From positions 187,966 to 251,965 of the forward strand of contig NSJX01000009.1 of the NCBI GenBank assembly GCA_002286715.1: DNA of 64,000 nucleotides, written 5' to 3'. Below, in pieces: positions 20,628 through 32,635 of this stretch. The stretch comes from Dentipellis sp. KUC8613 (Eukaryota > Basidiomycota > Agaricomycetes > Russulales > Hericiaceae). A program made the translations under genes and the position numbers. Position 1 is the first letter of the stretch, and each line of letters opens with the position of its first letter. Below the pieces are notes generated by a model. The model saw only the letters and a list, made by a program, of their open reading frames with translations, had not been told where the DNA came from and ran no database searches.

Positions 20628-21719
20628 TACAGCTGATTCAGAAAACCTTGTCCGCGCCGCGTCCCCCTCGCGGGCAATTCCGAAAAATCGAAAAAACATT
20701 GAGAAATTAGAAAAATACGAAACTCATTGCCCACATGCTCAGACAGCCTCGAGACTATCAGCAATCACAGTCTAAATGACGACAATGTCCAGGGGGGGGT
20801 GCTCTGGGGAGGCGGAAGTGACGCACAATCCAGGAGAGGTGCTCGGGGGAGAAGCTGCGAGACTGGCGCAACAACGATGCAGAATTTGACGGCGATGGAC
20901 AGGATGACGGGTTTCCGAGGGCAAGACTACCATGGTGAGTACAGATAATCTCACATGAAATCAGAATAACAGCTGGCATTGTTTGAATCCTAGATCCATC
21001 GAGATGACCACCTGCCGCCCACTATACCCACGACATCCTCTACCCGCAAACATCCAACGCTCGATGTAAGCTGCACGTCAAGGATAACACTTGACTGAGC
21101 TGTTTGGGAATTCTCATGGGCTCGAGGACGGGTCAATCTCGGCACGCGACAATGTACGACGACCAAGGGAGGTCGTCACCACTTCGCACCTTTCCCTTCG
21201 CAGTCTCACCAAACTCGATGGCGGCATATCTGAAATCGATACCCTGATGAACCAGAACGTCTCCGCAAATGCACAGGTGGGGCGGGGGTGCTCAGTGAGG
21301 CTCAAATTGCGTCGATGTGTGATGATTGTTTTGGCACCCAGATCTCCCCGCTGTCTCTGATCAATACCTCCTCCAAAAACCTTGTATAGTATGCATAATA
21401 CACTGAACAGTCATTATAGACATGTTCAGGCTATCTGAGACTCGATTTTGCTGCTTGGAGATGTTCCATGGCTCAAATTTCCGTGACGATGTCGGACACA
21501 CCAGCGCGGTTGCAGTGACGACAATTGTGCATCCCAGTCGCCGTCAAGTGCTAGCTTCTTAAATTTCATATCATAACAAAGGTTCACACAGTCGAATATG
21601 CTACTATTGAGCTCACACAGTCTCCTATGCCATTTCTTGAATTTTTCGACATTTCTTGAATTTTCGGATTTGCCCGCGAGGGGGACGCGGCGCGGACAAG
21701 GTTTTCTGAATCAGCTGTA
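20628..21719. mobile_element. Terminal-inverted-repeat element, 1.1 kb, no transposase
   Basis: The left end starts TACAGCTGATTCAG and continues through CCTTGTCCGCGCCGCG and CCCCCTCGCGGGCAA into TCCGAAAA. The right end (to 21719) is the inverted match for about 55 bp with one mismatch, followed by weaker A-rich inverted similarity (GAAATT, TCGAAAA). Flanks read AATGC on the left and AATGT on the right, a possible imperfect 5-bp target duplication. The inside holds only short frames and no transposase motif, so it is a MITE-like non-autonomous element. Confidence 0.72.
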
Positions 21720-21850
21720 AATGTCCCGGACCAGACTCGAAGGCAAGCTCGAATGAAATGCACGTATTTTCCATTATATCAATTCGGATGGGTCTAAGCG
21801 TGATCCAGGGGCCGAGTCCTCCGAAGCATAGAACGACTTGAGCTAGGTAA

Positions 21851-22626
21851 TTAAACAACGGAAACACGACGTCTCAACATCTCATTCATGAGCTGGATAG
21901 CACGTACCTCTTCAATTTGCCTTTTCCCAACATCTCCAGTATAAGGCTGTGCAGGGTCGGAATGTTGGCGTGGCCGGCGCCCGGGCGCTTCCTCCTTCAT
22001 GCATGCACTTCCACCTAGTACGCTCGTGCCCCGCCTGTGAAGTAACGACGGCGCACGTACGGTAATTCTAGGCATTGGAGAAACATGTGAGAATGTGATG
22101 CGCGAAATCTCTCTCCGCGTGCCCCTTGCCAATGGATACCGTCTTCCGCCAGCGGCAAGCCATCCTTTGGCCGCTCCAGTCCACGTCGTCGATCTCTGCA
22201 CCGCTCCTGCGCACCCCGTCTACGACCTTCGCCGCGATCTTGCTCTCGCTTGTCTCCTCCGATACCCGCAGGACCGAGGGTACACGTATCGTCCACCCGA
22301 CAAATTCAAGCGTGGCTTCTCCCGCTTCCTTGAAGGCTTGAGTGTCCACTGCCACAATAACTGGCTTATGCTGACAGACGGCGCTGAGCCCATGGTGGGA
22401 CCAGAACCCAAGTGGGACTCGCTGCGCTGTACTCAATATTGACACCGATGATGTACCACTTAAACGTGAGCACCTTCATAATTTTGTCTTTGCGATGTAC
22501 TGACACATGGGTGTGCATATTGATGCATAGCCTGACATGCTTTTGGACCTCAGTACACAAGCCGCACGGCTGCCTCCAGAACGCGTACAGCGCATCGTGC
22601 ACAAGCATCCGATATATGGGTGCCAT
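21851..22626 (-). CDS. Weak gene candidate of unknown function
   Basis: On the minus strand the segment KPVIVAVDTQAFKEAGEATL, continuing EFVGWTIRVPSVLRVSEETS and SKIAAKVVDGVRRSGAEIDD, reads like real protein. A preceding segment ALYAFWRQPCGLCTEVQKH and a following QIEEVRAIQLMNEMLRRRVS could be neighbouring exons. The VAVDTQAF...LEFVGWTIR pattern faintly resembles the first acidic motif of RNase-H-like exonuclease folds. I could not find the remaining acidic residues, so I assign no function. Confidence 0.25.
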
Positions 22627-22859
22627 CCCGGGTTTGTCTATCGTCCATCGCCATTTTTCGCTCGCCCGTATACTAACAATGTGTAATCCAGCCGTAGCCG
22701 GAGTCGATCAACTGGCTTCACGCTTTGGCACTTTCTCAGCACCTCTGTACGGTTCTCATACCGTCTACTTCGCCCTTCCACAAGGCGTCTGCGGTCCTTC
22801 GTGCAATGTAGGCCATTGAAGATCGTGAGCATCGCGCTCTACCTCCCGCAGCCCCGCAT

Positions 22860-23323
22860 ATAGTACATGTCTACCATTGGTGCGTAACGTGTATACAGTC
22901 CAAACCCATCCTGTGAATGACAATCGATGCACCTGCTAGCCAGTGCGCGCGCAACCTTACTATTCAGTCGCGGCGACCCTTACCTACACCCAATTACTGC
23001 CCAGGCATCGCTGTGCGCGCTATACACCGTCATGCGCTCTCGCCGGCTGTCGCAGTAACCGCCGCCGTAACCATGCTAACGCTGTCGGGCTCGCGCGTAG
23101 CCCTACCAAGCTGCCCTCACCCCATCCACACCTTGTATGCGTGTCCGCGCTCCGAACATCGTGCCGTCCCCACACTTCCACTTGGCTCACCATACCACCC
23201 ACGCGCCTTTGCTCCTTCGTATACTCAGCCTGAGTAAAGTGCAGTCTTGTGTCGTGCAATTGTCCAGCCCGTCCGTGCCATTGTAGCTCACGAGCTCGAC
23301 TTTCCTGACTCATGCGTACGTGT
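22860..23323. other. Spacer before segmental duplication copy 2
   Basis: CA/CT-rich stretch without a supported gene. The second copy of the duplication begins at its right edge. Confidence 0.35.
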
Positions 23324-23507
23324 AATCATCAGAGGTTTGGAGCTACGCCGATGTCCAGCCTCACCGGGTGTGTCATTACATACCTGTGGTAGCATGCATT
23401 TTCTCAGAACTGAATCTGACGCTGTATGACCAGGAAAACCACAACTTCACGTCGAAGGCCGCATTCCGACGACAAACATCAATTCTCAAGTCAATGGGAT
23501 TTCAGGT

Positions 23508-24284
23508 ATGAGGATAGAACGTGTCTCGCGGAGGTCGTCGGGTTATCTTCTTAGCCTGTTAGGCTCTCATTGCCAACAACCCCATCCACGGCATCGGAGG
23601 CTGAGGGACTGCCGTCAGCATGTCGCACTTTCTTCCTCGCGATCGCAACGTTGCTCTTGTGTAGACCATAATCAGCATGGTTCCCGCACAAGAGCTCCCA
23701 GCTTCATACGAGTTCTCGCACAGACCGGTGTCACTCCCGCCAATATCATGGGCTCGAAAATTTCGCGGCTCGCAGATGGTCGTCGTTCGTGGCAGCGAGA
23801 TCTCCCTTGGCGCCACCGACACGAATCGCTTCGACGAGACGGCGCAGGTGATCATAGCCAAGTCGGGTACTGGCGCGCGCCTGTCACAGGCGTCAAGGTC
23901 AACGGCGCCCCTTTCGCTGGTACTACTGGGTAGCACGTCGGCGCTCTCGACAGTTGCTCCACCAGGCTTGCCATTCCTCTAGGCGACACTGCGCACCTGA
24001 ATTCGCAGTCTTCCAACCCGCTCTGTGATCGGCAGGGCGGCCTATTCTACATCCCGTGTGGTGCGCAGCTGGAGCTGAGCCTGGCGGCCATCGGACGCGA
24101 TTAGCCCATAGGCTCGCGAGGTGCTCCGGCGGACCCGCAACCCACAGGGCTGTTGTCTGCCTATCATCCAGGTCAGACCACGGAGTCTACAAGGATCGTG
24201 GACCGGAACACAGCGTTCGTGGAGAACGTGGACCGGGCCATGACTTTCGGCACGAACGAGATTAAGATCGCGAAGTTGTGGTAG
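23508..24284 (+). pseudogene. Aspartic peptidase (family A1) relic, copy 2
   Basis: Same decayed protease as at 14942. This copy keeps a better version of one block (GSEISLGATDTNRFDETAQV), but a stop (TAG) interrupts the segment before HVGALDSCSTRLAIPL, and the Gly-to-Cys change of the second catalytic motif is shared. The C-terminal piece is altered (NTAFVENVDRAMTFGTNEIK). Because DSCST is in both copies, the gene was probably already dead before duplication. Confidence 0.62.
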
Positions 24285-24741
24285 CTGATGGAGGCAGATA
24301 GGGCTGTTCATTCATGTATGTTATGCGGGCCTCTTGCGGATGCGATCGTGCTTGAGTTCATACTCGATAAGTTCGTCCATCAGGGAATATGAAGCTTCTC
24401 ACTCAAGTCAAATACCGAGTGGCCTGGTCCTCGGTGGCAGTGACTAGTCAAGATCGACGAGGCGCTCGTTCTTGACCATATCGGTGATCATCAGCTCTAT
24501 GTCGGATTTGGGCGACGTCTGCCACGAGGCTTCTCGCGTGTCTATCGAACGATATCTGGCACGATGGCCCAGGACTGCATTCCAACTCAAGGCTCACGTC
24601 GACATTGCGCTTCGCTATCACAGTACTTCCACAGTTCATCATTGTGAGCTTGATATCCTTTATGTCTGTACAAGTCATGACTGATGATAACAATCGCTGG
24701 TGCTAGCAAGTAACTGAGCCGAATCGAGCCGAATTGATATC

Positions 24742-25595
24742 ATGCTGGCGCTCGATATCTTCGGCACTGTTGGGACCGCAATTTCCATTGTCGTCATGGT
24801 GCACAATATCCTCAAACAGTGGGTTCTCCGAGGACAACTCCAGGACCTCACGCAGATCATCATAGAAATTGAAGAATTATACCAAAATACGACGCAAGAA
24901 GGCCTGTGCGTTGACAGAGACACGACTGCGAAGTATGACAGGATAATCGCGTAGTGAGTTCCTTCAGTATGTGTGTCGGATTCGTTGAAATTACTCAAAC
25001 AATTCGGACGAGTACCAGCCTGCGCAGCGATGCTGAATATATACAAGCCCGATGTGCCGCTGCGAAGAACACCTTTCATTTATGCTGGATCATGTTTAGA
25101 GGTGCAGCTCGTCGAATTGAATATCTTACCATTCATGCACACGATGTGAGGTATTGCATCTGGGTGCGTCTGAAACCTACAAGCACACGTTGAGGGGAGA
25201 GTATGTATATGCTAAGCTAATGTTCTACGTTATATCAGGATTTACGCAGGGAGAAACGCGATGTGGAAGATATAGAATTGCTCCATCGAGGAATTGGGCG
25301 ACGCTTAGGGTTAACGCAAACCTTCACCAAAAAACTGAATGACGTTGTTGGATTGTCAAAACCCCCTTATCCGGTGTTTTTAGGCCCACGGACCTACGAG
25401 TTTGACAGATATTTAACACCGCCGGAAGGTCACCTCCATAATTTTTGGTACTACAACGATTCGGTTACTGACCTTCGCTTAGCGAATAGTCCTCAAATCT
25501 GGGAACCATTGGAGTGCGATGCTAATCTGGCAAACTTGTTGGAAACAATGTCAGCTAGTCCCCTCAACAGCCTGGATAACGGCAATGCATATTGA
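24742..25595 (+). CDS. Unrecognised AFDIFG-family protein, type A, copy 2
   Basis: Starts MLALDIFGTVGTAISIVVMV, then the charged helix LQDLTQIIIEIEELYQNTTQ. Further exons read SLRSDAEYIQARCAAAKNTF, and after an intron ending TATATCAG, DLRREKRDVEDIELLHRGIG followed by RRLGLTQTFTKKLNDVVG and TYEFDRYLTPPEG, and finally IWEPLECDANLANLLETMS. Exon order and motif GIGRRLGLT match copy 1. Ser-Ala of the usual start is Leu-Ala here. Function unknown. A short hydrophobic N-terminus plus helical body might mean membrane association; that is inference. Confidence 0.6.
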
Positions 25596-26166
25596 GTAGT
25601 GGTGTCAAAGAACGTGTATACGCGACTCGCGCACAGGCGATCCTCAATCTATCATTGATATTCTATCATTCATATCTCGAGACTTTGAATGACGTATTTG
25701 CATGGTACTAATAGCAAACTTGATGACTGGACCGATACGCCTTTATCATTGCCGTCCATGCGCCAAAAGTATGAGCAGCGGCCACAGCTACTATAAGGCT
25801 GACGGTCACAGTAGAGATACGTCGTCCCGTGGACGTCTCAAATCTCGCACTCGAGCAGATTCGTTATCCTCCGCTGCGCAACGGTCCTCCACCCTAGGTT
25901 CAGACCCTCCGAGCCCAGCACCATAATTATTAGTTTCGGAATATAATGCTTATTCGGAGCTTCAACTCTACCCACGCGCAGGCTGCCGTACTAGTAGTAC
26001 AGGCAGGCGGCCCCTTCGACAAGAGCTCGCTCTCCCGTTCATTAACAAGCCGCTCCAATCGTCGAAGCTGCTAACACCAACTTGGATTGCTATATACAAG
26101 AGCTTTGCCTTCCTTGATACTGCTTATACTCTTGAAACTTGGATCTGTAGTTGATCGGAAGACGAT

Positions 26167-26946
26167 ATGCCATCCGCTTTCGACATCTTCGGTGCTATGG
26201 GGACGGCTCTTGCACTACTCGCCTTGGTTCTCAGTGGAATCCAAAGAAGTCTCCCTCAGAGCCAGGCCCAAGCTTTACTTGATCTCATTTCGCGAACCGA
26301 AGACTATCACGAAACTATCAAAGAAGATGGGCTGCTTCAACGTCTCCATTGGACTACCGCTATCCGCGTCCGGCGAAAGTTATTTTCGTAAGGATGGCAC
26401 CATGACACTATGGGAGGTAGTGGTGTTTGACAAACAGATCGTTCCCTTTAGATATCGCAGAGATGCAGAAGAATGGCGGGACGAATGCTATCGTGCACAG
26501 AACACCTTTTTGTGGCGCTACCAGATTATGTTTACTCGCAGGGCGCACAAAATTGAAAAGCTGGGTCCACGGGTTGATCAATTGAGACAATTGCTACGTG
26601 TCTGCTACTTTCCCTCCTTCTCTTACTCACAATGGGAGCTGACTCCCCGATCATTCACCAGCTTTACAGTACTAGGCAGAATAATTGGGAAAAGCAGTTG
26701 GTTTCCATACCCGGTGCTACTCAGCGCCTCCATATAAAACAGGAATTTGTGTTGAAGATGCACAGAGTCCTCGAAGCACAGAAGAAACATGTAGATGAAG
26801 CAGCGCACTGTCATGGTAAGTGGCAGCGCAAAGCAATGAGGAAATATAAATTCACTAGCCAACTTCAGCCCACCCGGTTTTATTCGATCAAGTCTACGAT
26901 GAAGTCGCGAAGAGCCTTGACGGGGCTGCCATGCCACCAAAAATAG
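26167..26946 (+). CDS. Unrecognised AFDIFG-family protein, type B, copy 2
   Basis: Starts MPSAFDIFGAMGTALALLAL (hydrophobic), then QAQALLDLISRTEDYHETIK. Next exons: YRRDAEEWRDECYRAQNTFL, AHKIEKLGPRVDQLRQLL (coiled-coil-like), and QLYSTRQNNWEKQLVSIPGA with a longer basic tail ending CHQK. It lies 0.6 kb downstream of the type-A gene as in copy 1, but with more C-terminal sequence. Family and function unrecognised. Confidence 0.58.
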
Positions 26947-28060
26947 AGTTCAATGACGTGCTTTGTAAGAAGGGTTACATCTTATGATTGTGAGTTTCTA
27001 CCTAAGACTGAGTGCAAATGTCCTTATCGTCGCGATTTCTCAGCGGTGCCGAAAGTATGTAATTGCGTTGGAGGAGGTCACTGGTCTTATTCGCCTTTTG
27101 ATTCTGTTGTTAGTCGTTCTGTTTGACCCTCCTTCCCTTGTCCGTAACTCACCGTTCAAGTTAAGGTTCTTTCGACATCATCAATTGCATTGCGCATTCC
27201 TTGTATCAAAGGTGGCGCTGGACACGTCCACCTGTCTCGCTGTGGTATGATGTGATCACTACATTGTGTTTCCTTTGTTCTCGACTACAACAGTCCTCTA
27301 ACCTTATGGTACTGGTCTAATTGTTGTCTCGAGCATTATCTAGTGAAGCAGTCTATGAATGTATCGATGTACAAGGTCCGGGCACATGGTATAGTAATCA
27401 CCAGTCACCATTGAGTCTCTCCTCCCGTCGCCCGATCTCTGATCTCATCTCGTTCGCTCACGCTCACTTGCCTCCTTGCCTTCGCCTTCTCGCTTGGCCT
27501 ACTGCGATGTGTGCACACTTCATATCGACACTGACTATGTTGACATTATACTTTTTCCTGCTACCTTTAGCTGCACAGTCTTATGGACATATGCTTTTCT
27601 GCTTCTCTGACGGTTTGGCTCCCTTAACACCCCAACAGATACTCGTACAGTATTGGCAATATGAAATATGGTACTTGAGTGCATGTTCCTCTGTTCTCGT
27701 TGAATCGTTTCAGCGATATCGGTGACTGCAGACGAGCCAGCGTCGAGGCAGTAGCATGACCCCTACACAATGTTGGGAATAGTCTACAGTCCGGCGAAGC
27801 TTTGAGCATTTGGGGCTATTTCTCAGTAACCGATGGCTTGTTCATGACAGTTTGGAATCCAAAGTGGGTGCTTGAATATTGGCCGTCAGTATGTCGAGCC
27901 ATTGGCTGCAGCTGGGATTAGGCAGAGCATGCGTGTCTTGAGGCCTGATGCATCAACGATAAGGCACATACAGCCATGTTCAATTGAGGCTGGTTCTGTA
28001 AAACACCTTCATCTGTGCCTCGGGGTCTATCAGACATGCTTCTGAAAGACTGAGGCGGCT
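26947..28060. other. Spacer within duplication copy 2
   Basis: Mostly absent from copy 1 and accounts for the size difference between copies. One plus-strand frame (27321-27725) has a hydrophobic stretch but no family motif or paralogue, so I do not call it. Confidence 0.35.
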
Positions 28061-29647
28061 CTAAGAGAAGTTATGATGGTAATAGTAGCAGGAACGAGCA
28101 TTTCTGATTATCATCTGAACGGACCTCGGTGACATCAGCCAGGAATATTTCTTCAAGGTCTTCCAGAGCAGTTCGCTTGAATGAGCAACTTGGACCGTCT
28201 GCAGCACAGCGGCATTGTCGGAGATCTTCGCAAAGAGACAAGTAACATCGGGTGCGGTGACATGGATGTCCACCAGCCAAGGTATTTGTGTCAACCAAGA
28301 CGACGCTGCGCCACAGATTTCTGGATATCCGCATCTCCGTTCAGTGAGCAGACCTAAAGATGCTGAAGAACGCAAGCAATGACTCACATTGGATGTACAT
28401 TATTCTCGTGCAGGCACTCCAGCCCCTGATCACCGCGATGAGTACTCTCTAGTCCAGCGTGAAAGAGATGCGAAGTTACCTCACAAAGTTGCGCCCAAAA
28501 TGCGGCAGCGGTCTTGAAGTCTACATTGTCTGACTCGTTCAATGGACGGACATGCGAAAAGACTGACGTTGTCGGCGTTTCACCGTCGAATGGCTTCGTG
28601 ATCGGAGGGAACAGAGATCCCCGATTTTCGGGCGGACATTTTGAAACAAAATTTTTGAAGCCATCCGAAATCAAGCTGATGTCGACAAGCTGGGTCATCA
28701 CTTGTCCATTCGTGATCTTGAAACCCTGAGCAACGGAAAGTAATGAGCGAATCCGAGAACGGCTGAAGTATCTGATGGACGCACGTCGAGTGTCTGTCGT
28801 GGTCTTCCCGCCCGTCGGCCTGCATGGTTGGATGGCAGTTCCTCAAGTTCATCATGTCGATCCTCAGACACAGCACGCGTGTCTGCCAAGTTGCTGGCAA
28901 GAGGCTTGAGCGCTGAGCTGGGGCGAGATTTTGAGTACATGTCGGATGTTCACAGATGTATAACGGATGGCACTCACAACCCGAGGTAAACTTTATATCG
29001 CGGGTGATCGAATGTTATGGACGTTCGTCAAATGGGGGAGAAGGCGGCGGCACTAGAGGAGGCGGGATACACGCCAGTAAGGCCTCAGGGTCGAACCGAA
29101 AATTCGAAGTTAGCGCTTTCGGCAAGACTGTAAACACTATATTCGGGTCGAAGGCACACTGCGACACATAGATGAGAGGCGTTATGGGGCACAAAGAACT
29201 GGAGAAGCGTACAGGGGATTCACTTGACCATCAGCAGCAGGCGTCGCGGCGTCGAACAACCAATCAATCACACCCAGAGCCTCCAACGGCCGATGTCGTA
29301 TACATACTCCCTAGACTGTGCAAAGCAGAAGTCATTAAAGCACGAAAGGTTATATGCGATTTTTTGGCGCACTATAGACACATCCTAGCCGTATGAAGGC
29401 TCGAGGAAAGCGAATGCATGAATGTCTGCATATCGTGTCGCAAACGGAGATGACGAGATCTAGAGGTGTCACTGCACAATTTGCCTCTCACAACGCTGAA
29501 ACCCAAAACTGCGCTACGCCTCAGTGCGCTGCGATCAGATAGTCGATACGTTTCTCGGCAGAATGGGGTTGCACCTTCGAATGTGTCACCACATAGGCGC
29601 ACGGAATCGAGAGAGAGAGCGATCAATAAGAAAAGTCGGGCGTACAC
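28061..29647 (-). pseudogene. Unrecognised minus-strand gene of the duplicated cassette, copy 2 (5' end altered)
   Basis: Carries the same internal segments as copy 1 (LGVIDWLFDAATPAADGQVN, the QLVDISLISDGFKNFVSKCP block, and YLSLCED...IFLADV). A 132-bp stretch (28592-28723) is identical to copy 1. The duplication break removes the first exon present in copy 1 (the APPPPPAG and GKWMCFRVD part). It is either 5'-truncated or uses a new start. No family recognised. Confidence 0.35.
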
Positions 29648-30501
29648 GACGATGGATGGCGTTTGAAATCGAATAACGATAAAGGATTACGCACTCAGGC
29701 TCGAATGGGACCCAAAGCGACAATTGCGAGGCACGCTTGCAAGCGCTTTTCAGCGTTTCCAAATCAGCCTCGAAGGCAAATGGTGCAAAACGAGTCGCAC
29801 GTCTTTCCTATCGCATCGATACGGAAGAGTCTGATCCTGTTCTGAAGCATCTAACAATCCCATTTTGACCGAAAATGGTGAAGTGAAGACTGCCGTACGA
29901 GTTACACAAAGCGCACCTTGTTCTGTTGACCGTCCTGGCCTTCCAAGATCTCTTCCCTAGAAGAACGTGATTCACTGTCTTATTAGAGAAGACGATGCTG
30001 AGGTGCGAGAGCTCTGCTGGATTTGAACGAGTCTCCGGACAAAATTGTGCAACGAGGTCTTAAGTGACCAGGCGACAAGTACCAGTGTTGTAGTGATTGG
30101 CGAGAGCAACATTATTATTTGTCAGCGATTTTCCGTTAAAGGACACACATGAATCTCTTCAACAATTCCTTTACTCCTCGCAACTAGGTTCGACTCGGAC
30201 AGATCCCCTGTTGTCTATATCGCATGTGGACCGTCCATGGCTCATGTCCATCCTTGTTCATATCGACCCGGATCAAACATTGGCTCTCGTCTATGGTCGG
30301 ATGACAGGTATCTCTACTAGACGTTAGCGTACTACGTTTCTCAAAGCCCTTCCCAGTATCCGCCCCTCATTCACCAGTTCGAATTCGTAACACGCCTTCA
30401 GCAATACGAATATGTAAAGCGGTGATCGCGGCTTGACGCCTACAACCCAAACGAGTGCTCATACCAATAACTCTTGACTCGCAGTTGTGCGTCGCTGCAT
30501 C
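29648..30501. other. Intergenic stretch
   Basis: No gene recognised. It lies between the end of the duplication and the fifth family member. Only a 76-residue frame (30097-30327) is present, without motif support. Confidence 0.35.
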
Positions 30502-30747
30502 ATGTCGGCCTTCGACATCTTCGGTAAGATCGGGACTGCGATAGCTCCCGTGAGTAAAGGTGCGGCTTCTCATGATCTTGTGGCCGAAATCGAGCCGTCA
30601 TGTTTGCGTCGGGACCCGTACAGCAGTGGAGACCGACTTCATGATCTCCAGTCAGAGTTATTCTGTCTTGGTTGTTGTACATCAGCCATATTGACTGATC
30701 ATGTCGCGACTGATAATGTAGGTAGGACTATGCACAGAGACCCGTAA
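30502..30747 (+). pseudogene. Truncated fifth member of the AFDIFG family
   Basis: Begins MSAFDIFGKIGTAIA, preceded by the same TCGGCC context as type A, but the hydrophobic segment is cut short and later blocks (SLRSEAE, GIGRRLGLT) are not found downstream. Either only a first exon survives or the gene has decayed. Confidence 0.45.
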
Positions 30748-32635
30748 CGAAAGTGTCGCCGCATTTGTTATACCTGTGTAAGACGATGCACCAATTAGCT
30801 TCTGCTTTGGGCCAACCAGTGTCGAGGAGTCGTGGGAAGGGTGATGTGAAAGAGACTCACAGATGTGAGGGACTGCGAAATAAGCCCGAGTAGCTCCAGA
30901 GCGGGGTTGTGCGTCGGTGGAGATGCACGGAGTGGTGCAGATGACAGCGGTAGAGGCGGGCTCGTGGGGGACTAGACTCAACTCCACGAGTAGCGCGGTT
31001 TATACTGCGTCCACTGATACGAGAGTGCCGCCGTGAGTACCAGGGAACTCTAATAGCGACAGGCGACGTACCGACATACTGACACCACAGAAAATCCCCA
31101 TGGTGACATATGCCTCCTCCGCCCAAAAATCAGGGGTTCGACGTGGGTTAGACAGGTAATCAGTGACCTAGCATATTTCCTCGCGCCTACCACCGTGGTC
31201 TCCAGCCGTCGATCGATCCTCCTTGTATATATCTCCCTGGTAATCAAGCTTACCCCCATAACATTCTATCAGGCGAGTGAGTATCATATATTCATATAAG
31301 TCGGGCTATAGGCGCACCCGGACTTAAAAAGTGGCCGCAGCACTGTCCCAATCGTTTTATTTCACTCTCTCAGCTGCACAAACGAACACACGCACGAGCG
31401 AATATGTTCGTTCATCAAAATATGGAAGAGATCACATTCAGAATAGAATACGTCGAATGGCCTGGTCGCAATTGCCTTGCTGGATTTCCCGTTGAGCCAG
31501 AACCTGGAGTACCATGACGAGGCGCCGAAATTGCACGCCAACACGGGCGTCCTTTTCGCAGTCGCTGAACGCCGCGATACGTTTGCCACGCCGAGTCTGA
31601 GGATAGCAGGTCCAAGTCTTTGCTATGGTACTGCAGTACCAGAATGCAGTACTTGGGTATTCGATGCAGCTATGAGAGAGGGAAGCCGTGCTGTAACGGA
31701 ACAGAAGATAGGAGAAATACCGCGCAACGACAGACCCACACGCAGATAAAGCTGGGAATCTTCGGCGGGCTGGTACCCGCAGTATAAGAATCGGCTAACG
31801 CCATGATGTTGGACGCCCAATTTGCTCAGATGAGGATTACGGCATCCCCAGCCAAACCGCCCCTTCGTTATCGTTTGGATGGGCGGAGCTCAACTGTTCG
31901 GGAAGAAAGTGTTAGTCACGATAGAAAAGGCATAGCTAAAGAACCGCTCACTGGACAGCAAAGCGATAGACGAGCCTGGTCAAGGGCTCTCTGTCGCAGT
32001 CACATGTGCGAACACCTATCGTTTTGGAGACTTTGTATGCCAGCCCGCGACGATGAATTGGTAAATCGACTGGGCTACATTAGTGTACGGATAAGGAGGT
32101 GTCTTCAGACTTGAACGCTGTTGGAACGTCGCGTGATCACCGAGTTGATTGGTATGGACCGAAGGCTTACCTCGCGCACCAGCGCATGATAGTGGTAGGG
32201 TTTTGACGGCATGTACGACAGAACGGAGAGATCAAACATGCGAGCGGACCTCGATGATATCGGCGTCATCTATGTGAATTGCGTGTCAGTAAAGAGCAAG
32301 TCATTGACATGTCGATTCGATCCATGGACAAGGCAAGAAAATCAATTGAACACGAAGGAACAGCACAGGAGTTTCGAATGGGAGGTGATTTGACAGCAAA
32401 TTTTGAAGTACCCCTAGCTCTTTCATGATGCACGGTAGGCGGAGAACAACCTTATACGCTGCTGGAGAGGAAGCCACTGGCAGGTTTGCCACAAGGACTG
32501 CCGAATCGGGGTTTGTGGAGACAAAAGGAAATTGAAGTTCCGCAGTCGGAGCTTGAAAGGGAGTGGAGGAGGGGATCGTCAGAGGTTGGGTCACTTCACA
32601 GGTCGTGACCACCGCGATCCCGGTGTCACAACAGT
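30748..32635. other. Gene-poor stretch, right edge of the accessory island
   Basis: About 1.9 kb with several 60-105-residue frames on both strands, none with recognisable domains. A 14-bp palindrome (GGTACTGCAGTACC) occurs near 31626. I see no supportable gene. Confidence 0.35.

Larger units (their letters stand above)
23324..29616. repeat. Segmental duplication, copy 2
   Basis: Direct-orientation partner of 14817-20250, separated from it by about 3.1 kb that includes the 1.1-kb inverted-repeat element. Feature order is conserved: aspartic peptidase relic, type A, type B, minus-strand gene. The right break falls inside what would be the 5' exon of the minus-strand gene, so that gene's start differs between copies. 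Confidence 0.88.

Noticed and set aside
31626..31639. 14-bp palindrome GGTACTGCAGTACC as a regulatory operator
   Set aside because: Short enough to arise by chance in this length of DNA and not next to a supported gene.
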